Positions 27,130 through 36,232 of a DNA stretch of 64,000 bases are shown piece after piece. Every line of letters starts with the position of its first letter. The first letter of the stretch is position 1. The position numbers and the translations under genes were made by a program. Location: the NCBI GenBank assembly GCA_963678555.2, contig CAXXJA010000002.1, forward strand, positions 558,001-622,000, read 5' to 3'. The notes under the pieces are model-generated. The model ran no database searches, was not told the DNA's origin, and saw nothing but the letters and a program-made list of their open reading frames with translations. This DNA is from SABI01 sp963678555 (GTDB lineage: Bacteria > Spirochaetota > Spirochaetia > Sphaerochaetales > Sphaerochaetaceae).

Positions 27130-27879
27130 ATGAAAGTAGGTGTATTCGGATTAGGTAGATTCGGGAGATTCTGGGCCGGGCAGCTTGCCCGTCAGGTCCC
27201 TGTGGTGGCATATAACAGAAGCCGACGGGATATCGAACTGGACGGTGTCGATATCGTTGCATTTGAACAGCTTGTCACCTGTGATGTGATCTTCATCTGT
27301 ACAGCGATAAGTTCTCTTCATGAGGTTCTCACCCGTCTTGCCCCGTCGGTCAGGGAGGATGCGCTCATCATTGATACCTGTTCAGTGAAAGTCTATCCGA
27401 AACGCCTGATGCAGGAACTGCTTCCTCCAGGCGTTTCCATCATCGCCACTCACCCGATGTTCGGACCTGATTCGGGCAAGGACGGTATCGGCGGACTGCC
27501 GATCATGATGGATCCTGTCAGGTGTCCTCAGGAGCTCTCCGATTACTGGAATGACACGTTCCGTACCATGGGACTTGAGGTGCTGCACATGAGCTGTGAC
27601 CGGCATGACCGGGAAGCAGCCTACTCACAGGGGGTCACCCACTTCGTCGGAAGGATGCTTGATGAGCTGAAGCTCGAGAAGACACGGCTTGCAACGGTGG
27701 GATACACGAAACTCCTCGAGATAGTGGAACAGACCTGCAATGACCCGCTTCAGCTGTTCCTTGACCTGCAGCGGTACAACCCCTACGCACAGCAGATGCA
27801 CAGTGAACTGAACAGTGCCATTACCAAGATCCTCGCTCTCCTTACCCGTATGGATGATGCTCCCATGGAGGATCTATGA
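27130..27879 (+). CDS. tyrA: Prephenate/arogenate dehydrogenase (TyrA family)
   Basis: 249-residue NAD(P)-dependent dehydrogenase for tyrosine synthesis. Rossmann motif GVFGLGRFGRFWA at the N-terminus, the catalytic-region THPMFGPDSG (about 108-117), and a helical dimer domain after residue 150. It is the short form without chorismate mutase or ACT domains, so feedback control by tyrosine through ACT is absent. The stop overlaps mtaB by 4 bases (ATGA). Confidence 0.87.
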   Translation: MKVGVFGLGRFGRFWAGQLARQVPVVAYNRSRRDIELDGVDIVAFEQLVTCDVIFICTAISSLHEVLTRLAPSVREDALIIDTCSVKVYPKRLMQELLPPGVSIIATHPMFGPDSGKDGIGGLPIMMDPVRCPQELSDYWNDTFRTMGLEVLHMSCDRHDREAAYSQGVTHFVGRMLDELKLEKTRLATVGYTKLLEIVEQTCNDPLQLFLDLQRYNPYAQQMHSELNSAITKILALLTRMDDAPMEDL

Positions 27880-29201
27880 CGGTCAGGCTCTACACGCTCG
27901 GCTGCAAGCTCAATCAGTGTGAGTCGGAAGCTATAGCCGATGCCTTTGTTCATCAGGGCTTCGATCTGGTTCATTCAGATGAAAAAGCCGATATCTATAT
28001 CATCAATACCTGCACGGTGACAAGCAAGGCCGAGCAGAAGGCCAGGAGAATGGCACGGCTGTACCACAGGACCAATCCAGCCGGGGCGATCATTATCACC
28101 GGCTGCTATGCCCAGATGGAGAGGGATCTGCTCAAGGCGATCAGTGACCGCGTCATCGTCGTATCTCTCGACGACAAACCCGGTCTGCTTACCCTTCCCG
28201 AGCGTCTGAGCAAGAGACTTATCGCGGATTTCGACCTCGTTGATGCGATCAGAGATTCCCTGGAGCATCAGCAGACCCGGTCCACCAGCTTTGATTACGA
28301 TGCGGCAAGCTTCTCCTTCCACTCACGGGCGTTTCTGAAGATACAGGACGGGTGTGATAATTCCTGCGCCTATTGCCGGGTCACCATCGCACGCGGAGAC
28401 AGCCGCTCTCTCTCAGCCGATGAAGTGCTCGATCGTTCACGCTCTCTTGTAGATGCAGGATACCGGGAGATCGTTCTTACCGGAGTCAATATCAGTGCCT
28501 ACCGGGACGGCGGGAAGCATCTGGAGCATCTGCTGCAGTTGCTGCTTGAACATCTTGATGAGCGTGTCAGGATCCGTCTCAGCAGTCTGGAACCCGATAT
28601 GTTCACACCCCTGCTGTTTGAGGTGATGAAGGATCAGCGGATTCAGCCTCACTTCCACCTTCCGCTCCAGTCTCTGAGTGACAAGGTCCTGGAACGGGTC
28701 AACCGTCATTATACGTATCACGATGTGCGTGAGGTGATGGCCAATCTCAGACGGGTGAAACCGCATGCGTTCATTGCGGCCGATGTGATAACAGGACTGC
28801 CGGGAGAAGAGGATGAGGATTTCGAGAAGACTTTTTCCCGGCTGAAGGAGATCGGTATCACACAGCTTCATGTCTTTCCGTATTCACCGAGGCCGGGAAC
28901 CGCTCTTATGGGTGCCACGGACAAGGTTCCAGAGTATAAGAGAGATGAACGGGCAAAGCGGCTGAGGGACCTGTCCGGTATACAGTACAGACGGTATATC
29001 AATGACCAGGATGGGAGAAACGCAGAGGTTCTGGTGGAGAAGACGGAGCAGGGAAGGCTGACGGGCATCACCGGAGACTATCTGAAAGTCACGATCACTG
29101 AAGGCCCGCAGCAGCTCTCTCCGGGGGCGCTGATTGAGGCCGTTCTGAGTGTAGACCACACTACAGTAACGGCCCGCTACCTACGGCTCCTATACGCCTG
29201 A
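27876..29201 (+). CDS. mtaB: tRNA t6A37 methylthiotransferase MtaB
   Basis: Radical SAM enzyme that adds a methylthio group to t6A37 of tRNA-Lys(UUU). The N-terminal UPF0004 domain has cluster cysteines near residues 10, 46 and 77 (YTLGCKLN, INTCTV, TGCYAQ). The radical SAM cluster is CDNSCAYC (Cys160, 164, 167), and a TRAM-like end follows. 441 residues is typical. YTLGCKLNQ is diagnostic of MtaB over MiaB or RimO. The 3' end overlaps the convergent SDR gene by 12 bases. Confidence 0.93.
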   Translation: MTVRLYTLGCKLNQCESEAIADAFVHQGFDLVHSDEKADIYIINTCTVTSKAEQKARRMARLYHRTNPAGAIIITGCYAQMERDLLKAISDRVIVVSLDDKPGLLTLPERLSKRLIADFDLVDAIRDSLEHQQTRSTSFDYDAASFSFHSRAFLKIQDGCDNSCAYCRVTIARGDSRSLSADEVLDRSRSLVDAGYREIVLTGVNISAYRDGGKHLEHLLQLLLEHLDERVRIRLSSLEPDMFTPLLFEVMKDQRIQPHFHLPLQSLSDKVLERVNRHYTYHDVREVMANLRRVKPHAFIAADVITGLPGEEDEDFEKTFSRLKEIGITQLHVFPYSPRPGTALMGATDKVPEYKRDERAKRLRDLSGIQYRRYINDQDGRNAEVLVEKTEQGRLTGITGDYLKVTITEGPQQLSPGALIEAVLSVDHTTVTARYLRLLYA

Positions 29202-30023
29202 GTATGCGTTGAATCCCCCATCTACAGGGATCAGAACACCTGTAACAAACCCGCTGGCTTTGTCATCGACCAGGTAGGTGACGGTGCCCAGCAGATCTTC
29301 GGGAACGCCAAACCTGCCCATGGGAGTCCCTGCAAGGATCTTCCCGCTTCGTTCTGTGAGGTTCCCGTGTTCATCGTACAGCAGGGTTCGGTTCTGTTTC
29401 GTGCTGAAAAAGCCGGGAGCTACCGCGTTTACACGGATACCCATATGGGAGAAGTGAACGGCAAGCCACTGGGTGAGGTTGTTCACAGCGGCCTTGGCTG
29501 CCGAGTACCCAAGCACCTTCGTTAGAGGTGTATAGGAAGACATCGAAGACACGTTCAGAATACTGCAGCCTTCTCTGCCTATCATATCTGATGTGAACTC
29601 CCTGGTAGGCAGAAGAGTACCGAGAAAGTTCAGTTCAAAGACGCTCGAGACACTGTCCATATCGAGATCGAAGAAGGTCCTCACCGAGGGGTCTATCTCT
29701 TTCTCGTGATATTCATTGCCGGTGTTCGCCGCCGCCATGTTCCCGCCTGCCCCGTTCACAAGGATGTCGACCGGACCGAAGTCCTCCCGAATCCTCTCAT
29801 GGACGGCACTGAGTGCTTCCGCATCGAGCACATTGGCCTGATAGGCCTTTGCCTGAAGTCCGCGGGCAGTCAGTTCCTCTTCGAGAGCCTCGATTTTTTC
29901 CCTCGATCTGTTGACCAGAGCGACCTTCGCTCCCAGTTCAGCGTAGTGACGTGCGAATTCACTGCACAGCACACCGCCGGCTCCGGTAACGACTATGACT
30001 TTATGTTCAAGAACACGATCCAT
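29190..30023 (-). CDS. SDR-family oxidoreductase, probable D-mannonate (fructuronate) oxidoreductase
   Basis: 277-residue short-chain dehydrogenase. NAD-binding VVTGAGGVLC (about 10-19), NGAGGN, catalytic Ser in NVSSMSSY and the YxxxK pair in GYSAAKAAV are all present. The segment with GNEYHEKEIDPSVRTFFDLD is typical of the SDR group annotated as D-mannonate oxidoreductase, acting in hexuronate breakdown. No other uronate genes are adjacent, so the substrate is inferred from family only. Confidence 0.85.
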   Translation of the reverse strand: MDRVLEHKVIVVTGAGGVLCSEFARHYAELGAKVALVNRSREKIEALEEELTARGLQAKAYQANVLDAEALSAVHERIREDFGPVDILVNGAGGNMAAANTGNEYHEKEIDPSVRTFFDLDMDSVSSVFELNFLGTLLPTREFTSDMIGREGCSILNVSSMSSYTPLTKVLGYSAAKAAVNNLTQWLAVHFSHMGIRVNAVAPGFFSTKQNRTLLYDEHGNLTERSGKILAGTPMGRFGVPEDLLGTVTYLVDDKASGFVTGVLIPVDGGFNAYSGV

Positions 30024-30280
30024 CAGGTATCCTCCTCAGAATTCTCTGTACATCTGGTCCTATGATAGCAGAAACCCTCGCAAGAAAAAAGGTGGAGGCG
30101 GGCGGGGACCGGGTGACCCACTGCACGGGAATGCTGCTTCTCAGTCTCCGATAGCGGTTATTCAGGTTAATCATTCGATTTTTCGTTGTTCGCTTTACTA
30201 TTTCCTGTACTGGTTTTATGATGAAGGTTACGAGCTGTCAGGTTCAGCTGCGACGAATTGATTGATAGAGAGTGACGAGT

Positions 30281-31018
30281 ATGAATGATGAGGTGAAATT
30301 CAAGGTGCCAGAAGACCTGAATCTGATTCAGATCGAACGGGAGTATGAGATAGAGAGTGAGATCTTCCATGCGATCAAGTGGGGAAATCCATATCAGGTC
30401 GAAGAGGTGCTTTCGTACAGGAGAGGAAGTGCCGGTAGAAGCTGCTGTGACGGAAATACGGTAGCCTCGAAAGCGCTCAGGTGCTGCAAGAACCATCTCA
30501 TATCGTTTAATGCACTGTGTTGTTATGCTGCACGGCAGGGAGGTCTGCAAAGTCTCTATCTCTACACGATGGAGAGTAAGTTTCTTCTGATGATCGAACA
30601 TGCCGTCTCTGTGGACTACCTGGATGAAGTGCTGTACAACAGGATCGCGATCGAGTTCGCAAAATCTGTCCTTGAATTCTCAGTCAGTTCCTATTCTCCC
30701 ATGATACGCGATATCGTGACCTATCTCACCGTTCACCTCAGTGAGGATGTGAAGATCGATGATCTGGGACGGATGCATTCGGCCCACATCTCCCATATCT
30801 CCCGCAAGTTCAAGAAAGAGACGGGAATGAGTATCCCCGAATATGTTTCGCGGCAGCGGATGGCACTGGCGAAGCTTTACTTCGAGGATGGAGAGGTCTC
30901 TGTCAAGCAAGTCGCCCGCCGGCTGGGCTTTATGGACAGCAACTATTTCTCAAAGGTCTTCAAGCGCTACTGCGAGCAGACGCCTACCGAATACATACAC
31001 ATGATCCACCGACGCTAA
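30281..31018 (+). CDS. AraC-family transcriptional regulator
   Basis: 245 residues from the ATG at 30281. The last 100 residues form the two AraC helix-turn-helix units (DDLGRMHSAHISHISRKFKK and VKQVARRLGFMDSNYFSKVF). The N-terminal 140 residues are an unrecognised sensor region rich in cysteine (SCCDGN, RCCKN, CCYAARQ). The 258-base gap upstream shows no clear promoter. It sits between an SDR and cysE, both on the other strand; the target is unknown. Its stop overlaps the convergent cysE by 4 bases. Confidence 0.88.
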   Translation: MNDEVKFKVPEDLNLIQIEREYEIESEIFHAIKWGNPYQVEEVLSYRRGSAGRSCCDGNTVASKALRCCKNHLISFNALCCYAARQGGLQSLYLYTMESKFLLMIEHAVSVDYLDEVLYNRIAIEFAKSVLEFSVSSYSPMIRDIVTYLTVHLSEDVKIDDLGRMHSAHISHISRKFKKETGMSIPEYVSRQRMALAKLYFEDGEVSVKQVARRLGFMDSNYFSKVFKRYCEQTPTEYIHMIHRR

Positions 31019-31935
31019 CTTTTCATTTTTCGTTCCCGTATCACCGTCCTGGGTGACTCGTTCTGTACGAAGGAGTATGCGGGCACATCTTGGTGGATCC
31101 ATGCACTGGAACCGATGATCGTGTGATCCCCGATGGATATATCGCCGAGGACCGTCGTGTTCGCGTAGATAGTGACGTAGTCTCCTACCGTGGGATGCCG
31201 TTTCGCTCCCTTTATGAGCGCACCGCAACTGTCCTTGGGAAAGGAGAGAGCTCCAAGTGTCACTCCCTGGTAGATCTTCACGTGATTGCCGATGACGGTG
31301 GTCTCGCCGATGACTACCCCGGTGCCGTGATCGATGAACATGGACCTTCCGATCGACGCTCCCGGGTGTATATCTATCCCGGTCTGGGTGTGTATAATCT
31401 CTGATATCATACGGGGTATCAGCGGGACCTGTTTACCATACAGGAAATGGCTGATTCTGTGCATCGTGAGTGCACACAGTCCCGGGTAGGCGAGGATGAT
31501 CTCATGAATGGAACGTGCCGCAGGATCCCCGTCCAGAGCACTTTGTGCGTCCTCCTTCATCATGATCCTCAGCTGGGGAAGGTTTTCAAGAAGGCAGACG
31601 ATCGTGTCATGCGCGTGTTTCAAGTACTGGGCTGTATCGTTATCCGAAAGAGCCAGAGGGTTTTCATAGAACCATGCCAGAAAGAGCTGGTGCTCGAGCC
31701 TGGTAGCTACCCGTTCCATCAGTGAGGTGACCACCTCCACTACGGAATTCCTGCTCAGGACAGTGTTACCCGACCTGCCGGGAAAGAGAAGCTCGAATAT
31801 ATCACTGATGATCCCGATGAGAGCTTCCTTCTGAGGTGCCGGTCTGAAGGAGACATAGGGAGAATCCGAGAACCGGTCGAAACTTTTCAGGTAGGAAGGT
31901 ATGAACGATGTGATATCGAAGTGTTTTCTTGTCAT
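31015..31935 (-). CDS. cysE: Serine O-acetyltransferase CysE (EpsC type)
   Basis: Makes O-acetylserine from serine and acetyl-CoA, the entry to cysteine synthesis. 306 residues: a helical N-terminal domain (about 1-170) and a left-handed beta-helix of hexapeptide repeats (from about 190: GIDIHPGASIGRSMFIDHG, VIGETTVIGNHVKIYQGVT). The catalytic His/Asp lie in the FIDHGTG block. The form with a long N-terminal region is typical of the EpsC group. It is divergent from argS. Confidence 0.92.
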   Translation of the reverse strand: MTRKHFDITSFIPSYLKSFDRFSDSPYVSFRPAPQKEALIGIISDIFELLFPGRSGNTVLSRNSVVEVVTSLMERVATRLEHQLFLAWFYENPLALSDNDTAQYLKHAHDTIVCLLENLPQLRIMMKEDAQSALDGDPAARSIHEIILAYPGLCALTMHRISHFLYGKQVPLIPRMISEIIHTQTGIDIHPGASIGRSMFIDHGTGVVIGETTVIGNHVKIYQGVTLGALSFPKDSCGALIKGAKRHPTVGDYVTIYANTTVLGDISIGDHTIIGSSAWIHQDVPAYSFVQNESPRTVIRERKMKS

Positions 31936-31985
31936 TTCTCAAGCATACCTGCCGTGTAGAATTTGCACAAGAAGCAGGGCATCTC

Positions 31986-32016
31986 TTGAAACTCACTATA
32001 CCTTATCTGTATAGTG
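31986..32016 (+). promoter_or_regulatory. argS promoter with embedded palindrome
   Basis: TTGAAA (31986-31991), an 18-base spacer and TATAGT (32010-32015) form a promoter reading into argS. The perfect inverted repeat CACTATAC / GTATAGTG (31994-32001 and 32009-32016, 7-base spacer) covers the spacer and the -10, so a bound protein would block transcription. It could also act on cysE, which diverges from here. Confidence 0.5.
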
Positions 32017-32054
32017 CTATAAGCATGATTTCACTGAAGTGACTGGAGAGTAGT

Positions 32055-33827
32055 ATGTATCAGCAGGTAAAAGAATATTGGAAGAATCTTATAGAGGAAC
32101 AGGTGGCCCTGATTGCGCAGGAAAAGGGCATCGATGCCGCCACCCTCAGGGAAGCAGGTGAGCTCGCAGTGAACACTACTCCGAGTCCGGACATGGGAGA
32201 CCTGGCGTTCCCTCTGTTCCCGTACGCCAAAGTCCTGAGAACATCCCCTCAGGCTATCGTAAAGGATATCACCGAACGCCTTTCCAGGGTAGACACAGTG
32301 AGACCCGGTTCTCTCCTTCCCTCCGGTCCCTATCTGAATGTCTTCATTGACATTCCATCACTTGCAGGTGCCCTCAGGGAGACCGTATATGCCGAGGGAG
32401 ATTCCTACGGTCATACCGAGCTGCTCAAGGGACAGCGGATGATGGTCGAATTCAGCTGCCCCAATACGAACAAGCCTCTGCACCTCGGGCATCTGAGAAA
32501 TGATGCTATCGGAGAGAGTATCAGCCATATTCTCAAGGCGAACGGAGCAGAGGTGGAAAAGGTCAACCTGATCAACAACAGGGGAATTCACATCTGTAAA
32601 TCGATGCTCGCTTATCAGAGATTCTCCGAAGGGGAGACGCCGGAGAGTTCGGGCATCAAGGGTGATCACCTGGTAGGCAAGTATTATGTACGCTATGCTG
32701 CGTGGGAGAAGGAGGATCCTTCAGCTCTTGAGCAGGCCCAGCAGATGCTCCGTAAGTGGGAAGAGGGAGACCCCGAAGTTCTCAAGCTGTGGAACCTGAT
32801 GAACAGGTGGACCATAGAAGGGATAGAGGAGACCTACCGGAAGACCGGTGTCAGCTTCGACTCCTATTACTATGAGAGCGACACCTACACTCTCGGCAAG
32901 GATACCATCCTCAAGGGACTTGAAGACGGGATATTCTACCGTGAAGAGGATTCCTCCATCTGGATTGATCTTGAAGAGATAAAACTCGATAAGAAAGTGC
33001 TGTTGAGAAAGGACGGCACCAGTCTCTATCTTACTCAGGATATAGGAACGGCTATCCAGCGTCACGGGAAGTGGCCGTTCGACTCACTGATCTACGTGGT
33101 GGCCAGTGAGCAGTCCTACCACTTCAAGGTACTGTTCCATGTGCTTGCAAAACTCGGGTACGAGTGGGCCCGCAACCTCTATCACCTGTCGTACGGAATG
33201 GTCAACCTTCCCGACGGGAAGATGAAAAGCAGAGAGGGAACAGTAGTGGACGCCGATGATCTGATCGCCTCGCTGACGGCTATGGCCAGGGAGGAGATCA
33301 TCGCCAAGAACAGGGAGAAGGAAGTCGGTGATATCGACGATGTCAGCGAAAAAATCGCGCGCGGAGCACTGAACTACTACCTGCTTCAGCCCTCTCCCAT
33401 GAAGGATATGATCTTCAACCCTGCCGAATCGATCTCTTTCAACGGAAACACCGGTCCTTACCTGCAGTATATGGGAGCCAGAATCAGCAGTATGCTCGCA
33501 AAATGGGAGACCGTGAAGGAGGAGTATGAAGGGATCCGGTTTGATCCTTCCCTGCTTTCGGTGCAGGATGAGAGAGAACTGATCAAGATGCTCGCACTGT
33601 GGCCCACTCTCGTTGCTCAGGCGGCCGCAGAGTACAACCCCTCGGTCATCACAAGCTTCCTGTACGACCTTTCACGCACCTTCAGCCGGTACTATCATGA
33701 TCATGCTGTCCTGAAAGGAGAGAGCCGGGAGCTGATCGTTGCACGGGTTACTCTCGTGACCATGGTTCTTCAGGTGCTGAAAAATGCGTATGCTCTTGTC
33801 GGGATTCCGTTCCTGAAGTCGATGTAG
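32055..33827 (+). CDS. argS: Arginyl-tRNA synthetase
   Basis: Class I aminoacyl-tRNA synthetase, 590 residues, charging tRNA-Arg. The N-terminal Add1 domain is present. The HIGH motif appears as HLGHL in PNTNKPLHLGHLRNDAIG, and a KMSKS-like region as KMKSREG (ArgS commonly lacks the classical lysine pattern). The C-terminal DALR anticodon-binding domain has the NPSVITSFLYDLSRTFSRYY block. Transcribed alone from its own promoter. Confidence 0.95.
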   Translation: MYQQVKEYWKNLIEEQVALIAQEKGIDAATLREAGELAVNTTPSPDMGDLAFPLFPYAKVLRTSPQAIVKDITERLSRVDTVRPGSLLPSGPYLNVFIDIPSLAGALRETVYAEGDSYGHTELLKGQRMMVEFSCPNTNKPLHLGHLRNDAIGESISHILKANGAEVEKVNLINNRGIHICKSMLAYQRFSEGETPESSGIKGDHLVGKYYVRYAAWEKEDPSALEQAQQMLRKWEEGDPEVLKLWNLMNRWTIEGIEETYRKTGVSFDSYYYESDTYTLGKDTILKGLEDGIFYREEDSSIWIDLEEIKLDKKVLLRKDGTSLYLTQDIGTAIQRHGKWPFDSLIYVVASEQSYHFKVLFHVLAKLGYEWARNLYHLSYGMVNLPDGKMKSREGTVVDADDLIASLTAMAREEIIAKNREKEVGDIDDVSEKIARGALNYYLLQPSPMKDMIFNPAESISFNGNTGPYLQYMGARISSMLAKWETVKEEYEGIRFDPSLLSVQDERELIKMLALWPTLVAQAAAEYNPSVITSFLYDLSRTFSRYYHDHAVLKGESRELIVARVTLVTMVLQVLKNAYALVGIPFLKSM

Positions 33828-33881
33828 AGACGGCGGATACGGATCAGGGTTCCGTGAGGCTGCAGGCTTATCTGAACCTAC

Positions 33882-33910
33882 TTGTAATAATTATTCTTGT
33901 GTGATATAAG
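33882..33910 (+). promoter_or_regulatory. Promoter of the rplU operon
   Basis: TTGTAA (33882-33887), a 17-base spacer and TATAAG (33905-33910). It lies 34 bases before the rplU ATG, giving a leader of about 28 bases. This is probably the main promoter of rplU-rpmA-obg-nadD-yqeK-lipoprotein-rsfS. Confidence 0.6.
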
Positions 33911-33944
33911 AAACACTGCATATTTTTGATAAGGATGTATTAAC

Positions 33945-34256
33945 ATGTACGCACTGGTAGAGATTAAAGGAAAGCAGTATAAGGCTCAGGAAGGAGATAC
34001 CCTTCAGGTCGATCAGCTCGGTGTCGATAGCGGTAATGAACTGACCTTTGACACAGTCGTCGCTGTCGGCGATGGCGAGAATTCCAGATTTGGAACCCCG
34101 TATGTTGACGGTGCACAGGTGACTGTCACTGTGAATGATATCGTGAAAGGGAAGAAGATCAAGGTATTCAAGTTTAACAGACGAAAAGGATACCGCAGGA
34201 CCCAGGGCCATCGCGAAAAGTATTCGATGATCACTGTGAAGAAGATCAACGCGTAA
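33945..34256 (+). CDS. rplU: Ribosomal protein L21
   Basis: 103-residue 50S subunit protein. MYALVEIKGKQYKAQEGD and the C-terminal FNRRKGYRRTQGHREKY are hallmark sequences. It is first in the operon. No Prp (L27-processing protease) gene lies between rplU and rpmA, in line with L27 here having no leader extension. Confidence 0.97.
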   Translation: MYALVEIKGKQYKAQEGDTLQVDQLGVDSGNELTFDTVVAVGDGENSRFGTPYVDGAQVTVTVNDIVKGKKIKVFKFNRRKGYRRTQGHREKYSMITVKKINA

Positions 34257-34267
34257 GGAGTGTTCAG

Positions 34268-34519
34268 ATGGCACATAAGAAAGGTGGCGGTAGCTCTAAG
34301 AACGGTCGAGACTCAAGAAGTCAGAGACTTGGTGTAAAAAGATTTGGCGGTCAGTTGGTAAAGGCCGGTGAAATCATCGTAAGACAGCACGGAAACACAT
34401 TCCACGCCGGAGATCTCGTAGGATGCGGAAGGGATTATACCCTGTTTGCAAAATCTGCGGGCACCGTTGATTTTCACACACGCAATAACCGCAAGTATGT
34501 GAGAATCATCGCTGAGTAA
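34268..34519 (+). CDS. rpmA: Ribosomal protein L27
   Basis: 83-residue 50S protein whose N-terminal tail reaches the peptidyl transferase centre. MAHKKGGGSSKNGRDS begins directly without the cleavable extension seen in many Firmicutes. The family core QRLGVKRFGGQ and ILVRQHG-type IIVRQHGNTFHAG follow. It starts 11 bases after rplU. Confidence 0.97.
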   Translation: MAHKKGGGSSKNGRDSRSQRLGVKRFGGQLVKAGEIIVRQHGNTFHAGDLVGCGRDYTLFAKSAGTVDFHTRNNRKYVRIIAE

Positions 34520-34552
34520 TCTTTCCAGATTCTCAGGCGTCAGAGACGATAC

Positions 34553-35602
34553 ATGTTTGGATTTTCAGATGAAACGTATATAGATGTTGCCTCCGGAAAC
34601 GGGGGCAACGGTTGTGTTTCCTTCCGTAGAGAGAAATACATCCCGAAGGGCGGTCCCGACGGGGGTGACGGAGGGAAAGGCGGAGATGTTGTCTTTGTCG
34701 TGAAGGAAAACCTTCGAACCCTCGCACACCTCAAGAAGATTCGTTCGTTCAAAGCAGAGAACGGCCATCCTGGCCGTTCCGCACGTTGTTTTGGACGCGA
34801 TGGTGTTGATATGATCGTTCAGGTTCCTCCAGGAACTGTTCTCAAGGACCCGATATCTGGCCGTGTGATCAAGGATCTGACCGGTCTTGACTCATACACC
34901 CTGCTCAAAGGCGGACGTGGTGGTCAGGGGAACTGGCATTTCAAGACGTCCACGAGACAGACTCCCCGCTTCGCTCAGCCCGGAGAGAAGGGTAGTGAGA
35001 TGAGAATCGGTGTAGAACTGCTGATCATCGCAGACATAGGTTTCGTCGGGTTCCCCAATGCAGGAAAGTCCTCTTTACTCAACAATCTGACAAACGCACG
35101 CACCAAGGTAGCCGGCTACCCCTTCACGACCAGGATTCCCCAGCTCGGAATGCTTCGGTACGGCGACAGAGATATCGTTCTTGCAGATATCCCGGGAATC
35201 ATAGAAGGGGCAAGTGAAGGTAAGGGAATGGGCTTCAAGTTCCTCCGTCATATCTCACGGACGACGGCTCTTGCCTTCTTCATCGACCTGTCTGATGCTG
35301 ATGCGCTCTCACACTATCATACGTTGCAGCATGAACTGGAATCCTATGCTCCTGAGCTTAATAGGAAACCTCACCTTATCATAGCGACCAAAATCGATAT
35401 GGAGGACACCCGAAAGGTGTTCGGGGAACTTCAGGAATCACTTAAGGGAGGCACAGTTCTGCCCCTTTCCAACATCACAGGAGAAGGACTTCAGGATGTG
35501 AAGGAAGCGTTTGTGCGTATGTCCGAGAAAGCTGAACAGGTGGAAGATTCCGGATTCACAACCCGACCGGAGATCGATGCAGAGTACAGAGATGAGGTAT
35601 GA
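34553..35602 (+). CDS. obgE: GTPase Obg (CgtA)
   Basis: 349-residue GTPase needed for late 50S assembly and stress response. The glycine-rich Obg fold (about 1-158: GNGGNGCVSFRREKY, GGPDGGDGGKGGDVVF) precedes the G domain with P-loop GFPNAGKSS (about 165-173), DIPG and TKID. The C-terminal OCT domain is missing; the protein ends soon after the G domain. This short form is common. Confidence 0.95.
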   Translation: MFGFSDETYIDVASGNGGNGCVSFRREKYIPKGGPDGGDGGKGGDVVFVVKENLRTLAHLKKIRSFKAENGHPGRSARCFGRDGVDMIVQVPPGTVLKDPISGRVIKDLTGLDSYTLLKGGRGGQGNWHFKTSTRQTPRFAQPGEKGSEMRIGVELLIIADIGFVGFPNAGKSSLLNNLTNARTKVAGYPFTTRIPQLGMLRYGDRDIVLADIPGIIEGASEGKGMGFKFLRHISRTTALAFFIDLSDADALSHYHTLQHELESYAPELNRKPHLIIATKIDMEDTRKVFGELQESLKGGTVLPLSNITGEGLQDVKEAFVRMSEKAEQVEDSGFTTRPEIDAEYRDEV

Positions 35603-35605
35603 GGT

Positions 35606-36232
35606 GTGAAGACTATCATCTTTGGTGGTACCTTCAACCCGATTCACTTCGGTCATCTCTACCTGATTCACACCATAGCAGAACAGACAGACTACCAGCG
35701 GATGATCCTCCTGCCGTCCAGAGAGCCTGTTCACAAGTCCTACAGGGAACAGATCAATCAGGAACAGCGGCTGGAACTGATCTACCGGGGAATCGAAGAC
35801 TATCACAGGTACTATGGATCTGACAGACAGATAGATATTGTCGTTGATACCTGTGAACTCACCCGGGAAGCGGCCAGTTACACGTATATGAGCGTCACGG
35901 ATATCTATCAACGATACGATATCGATGGTACACTTGGTATCGTCGTAGGTGATGATCTTGTTGAGGACCTCTCCTCCTGGTATCGCTATGAGGACCTGGT
36001 TCACCTTGTGTACTTCCTCGTCATCACCCGTGAGAAAGAGACGAAAAGCAGGAGGAATCTTCCTGTGGGTGTCAACGGTCGGTGGATTGATGTAGAACCG
36101 ATCGAAGTCTCCTCGTCACATATCAGAAGGCTGCTGTCAACAGGAGCAGGAGACATACAGGAGTTGCACTCACTTCTCAGTGATGGCGTTCTTGACTACA
36201 TACTGGATCATGAGCTGTATAAAGAAAGTTAA
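35606..36232 (+). CDS. nadD: Nicotinate-nucleotide adenylyltransferase NadD
   Basis: Adenylates nicotinate mononucleotide in NAD synthesis. 208 residues; the nucleotidyltransferase motif GGTFNPIHFGHL is at residues 6-17 and the C-terminal SSSHIRRLL corresponds to the ISSTxIR motif. It follows obg by 3 bases. The start at 35606 (GTG) is preceded by GATGAGGT. The end overlaps yqeK. Confidence 0.94.
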   Translation: MKTIIFGGTFNPIHFGHLYLIHTIAEQTDYQRMILLPSREPVHKSYREQINQEQRLELIYRGIEDYHRYYGSDRQIDIVVDTCELTREAASYTYMSVTDIYQRYDIDGTLGIVVGDDLVEDLSSWYRYEDLVHLVYFLVITREKETKSRRNLPVGVNGRWIDVEPIEVSSSHIRRLLSTGAGDIQELHSLLSDGVLDYILDHELYKES

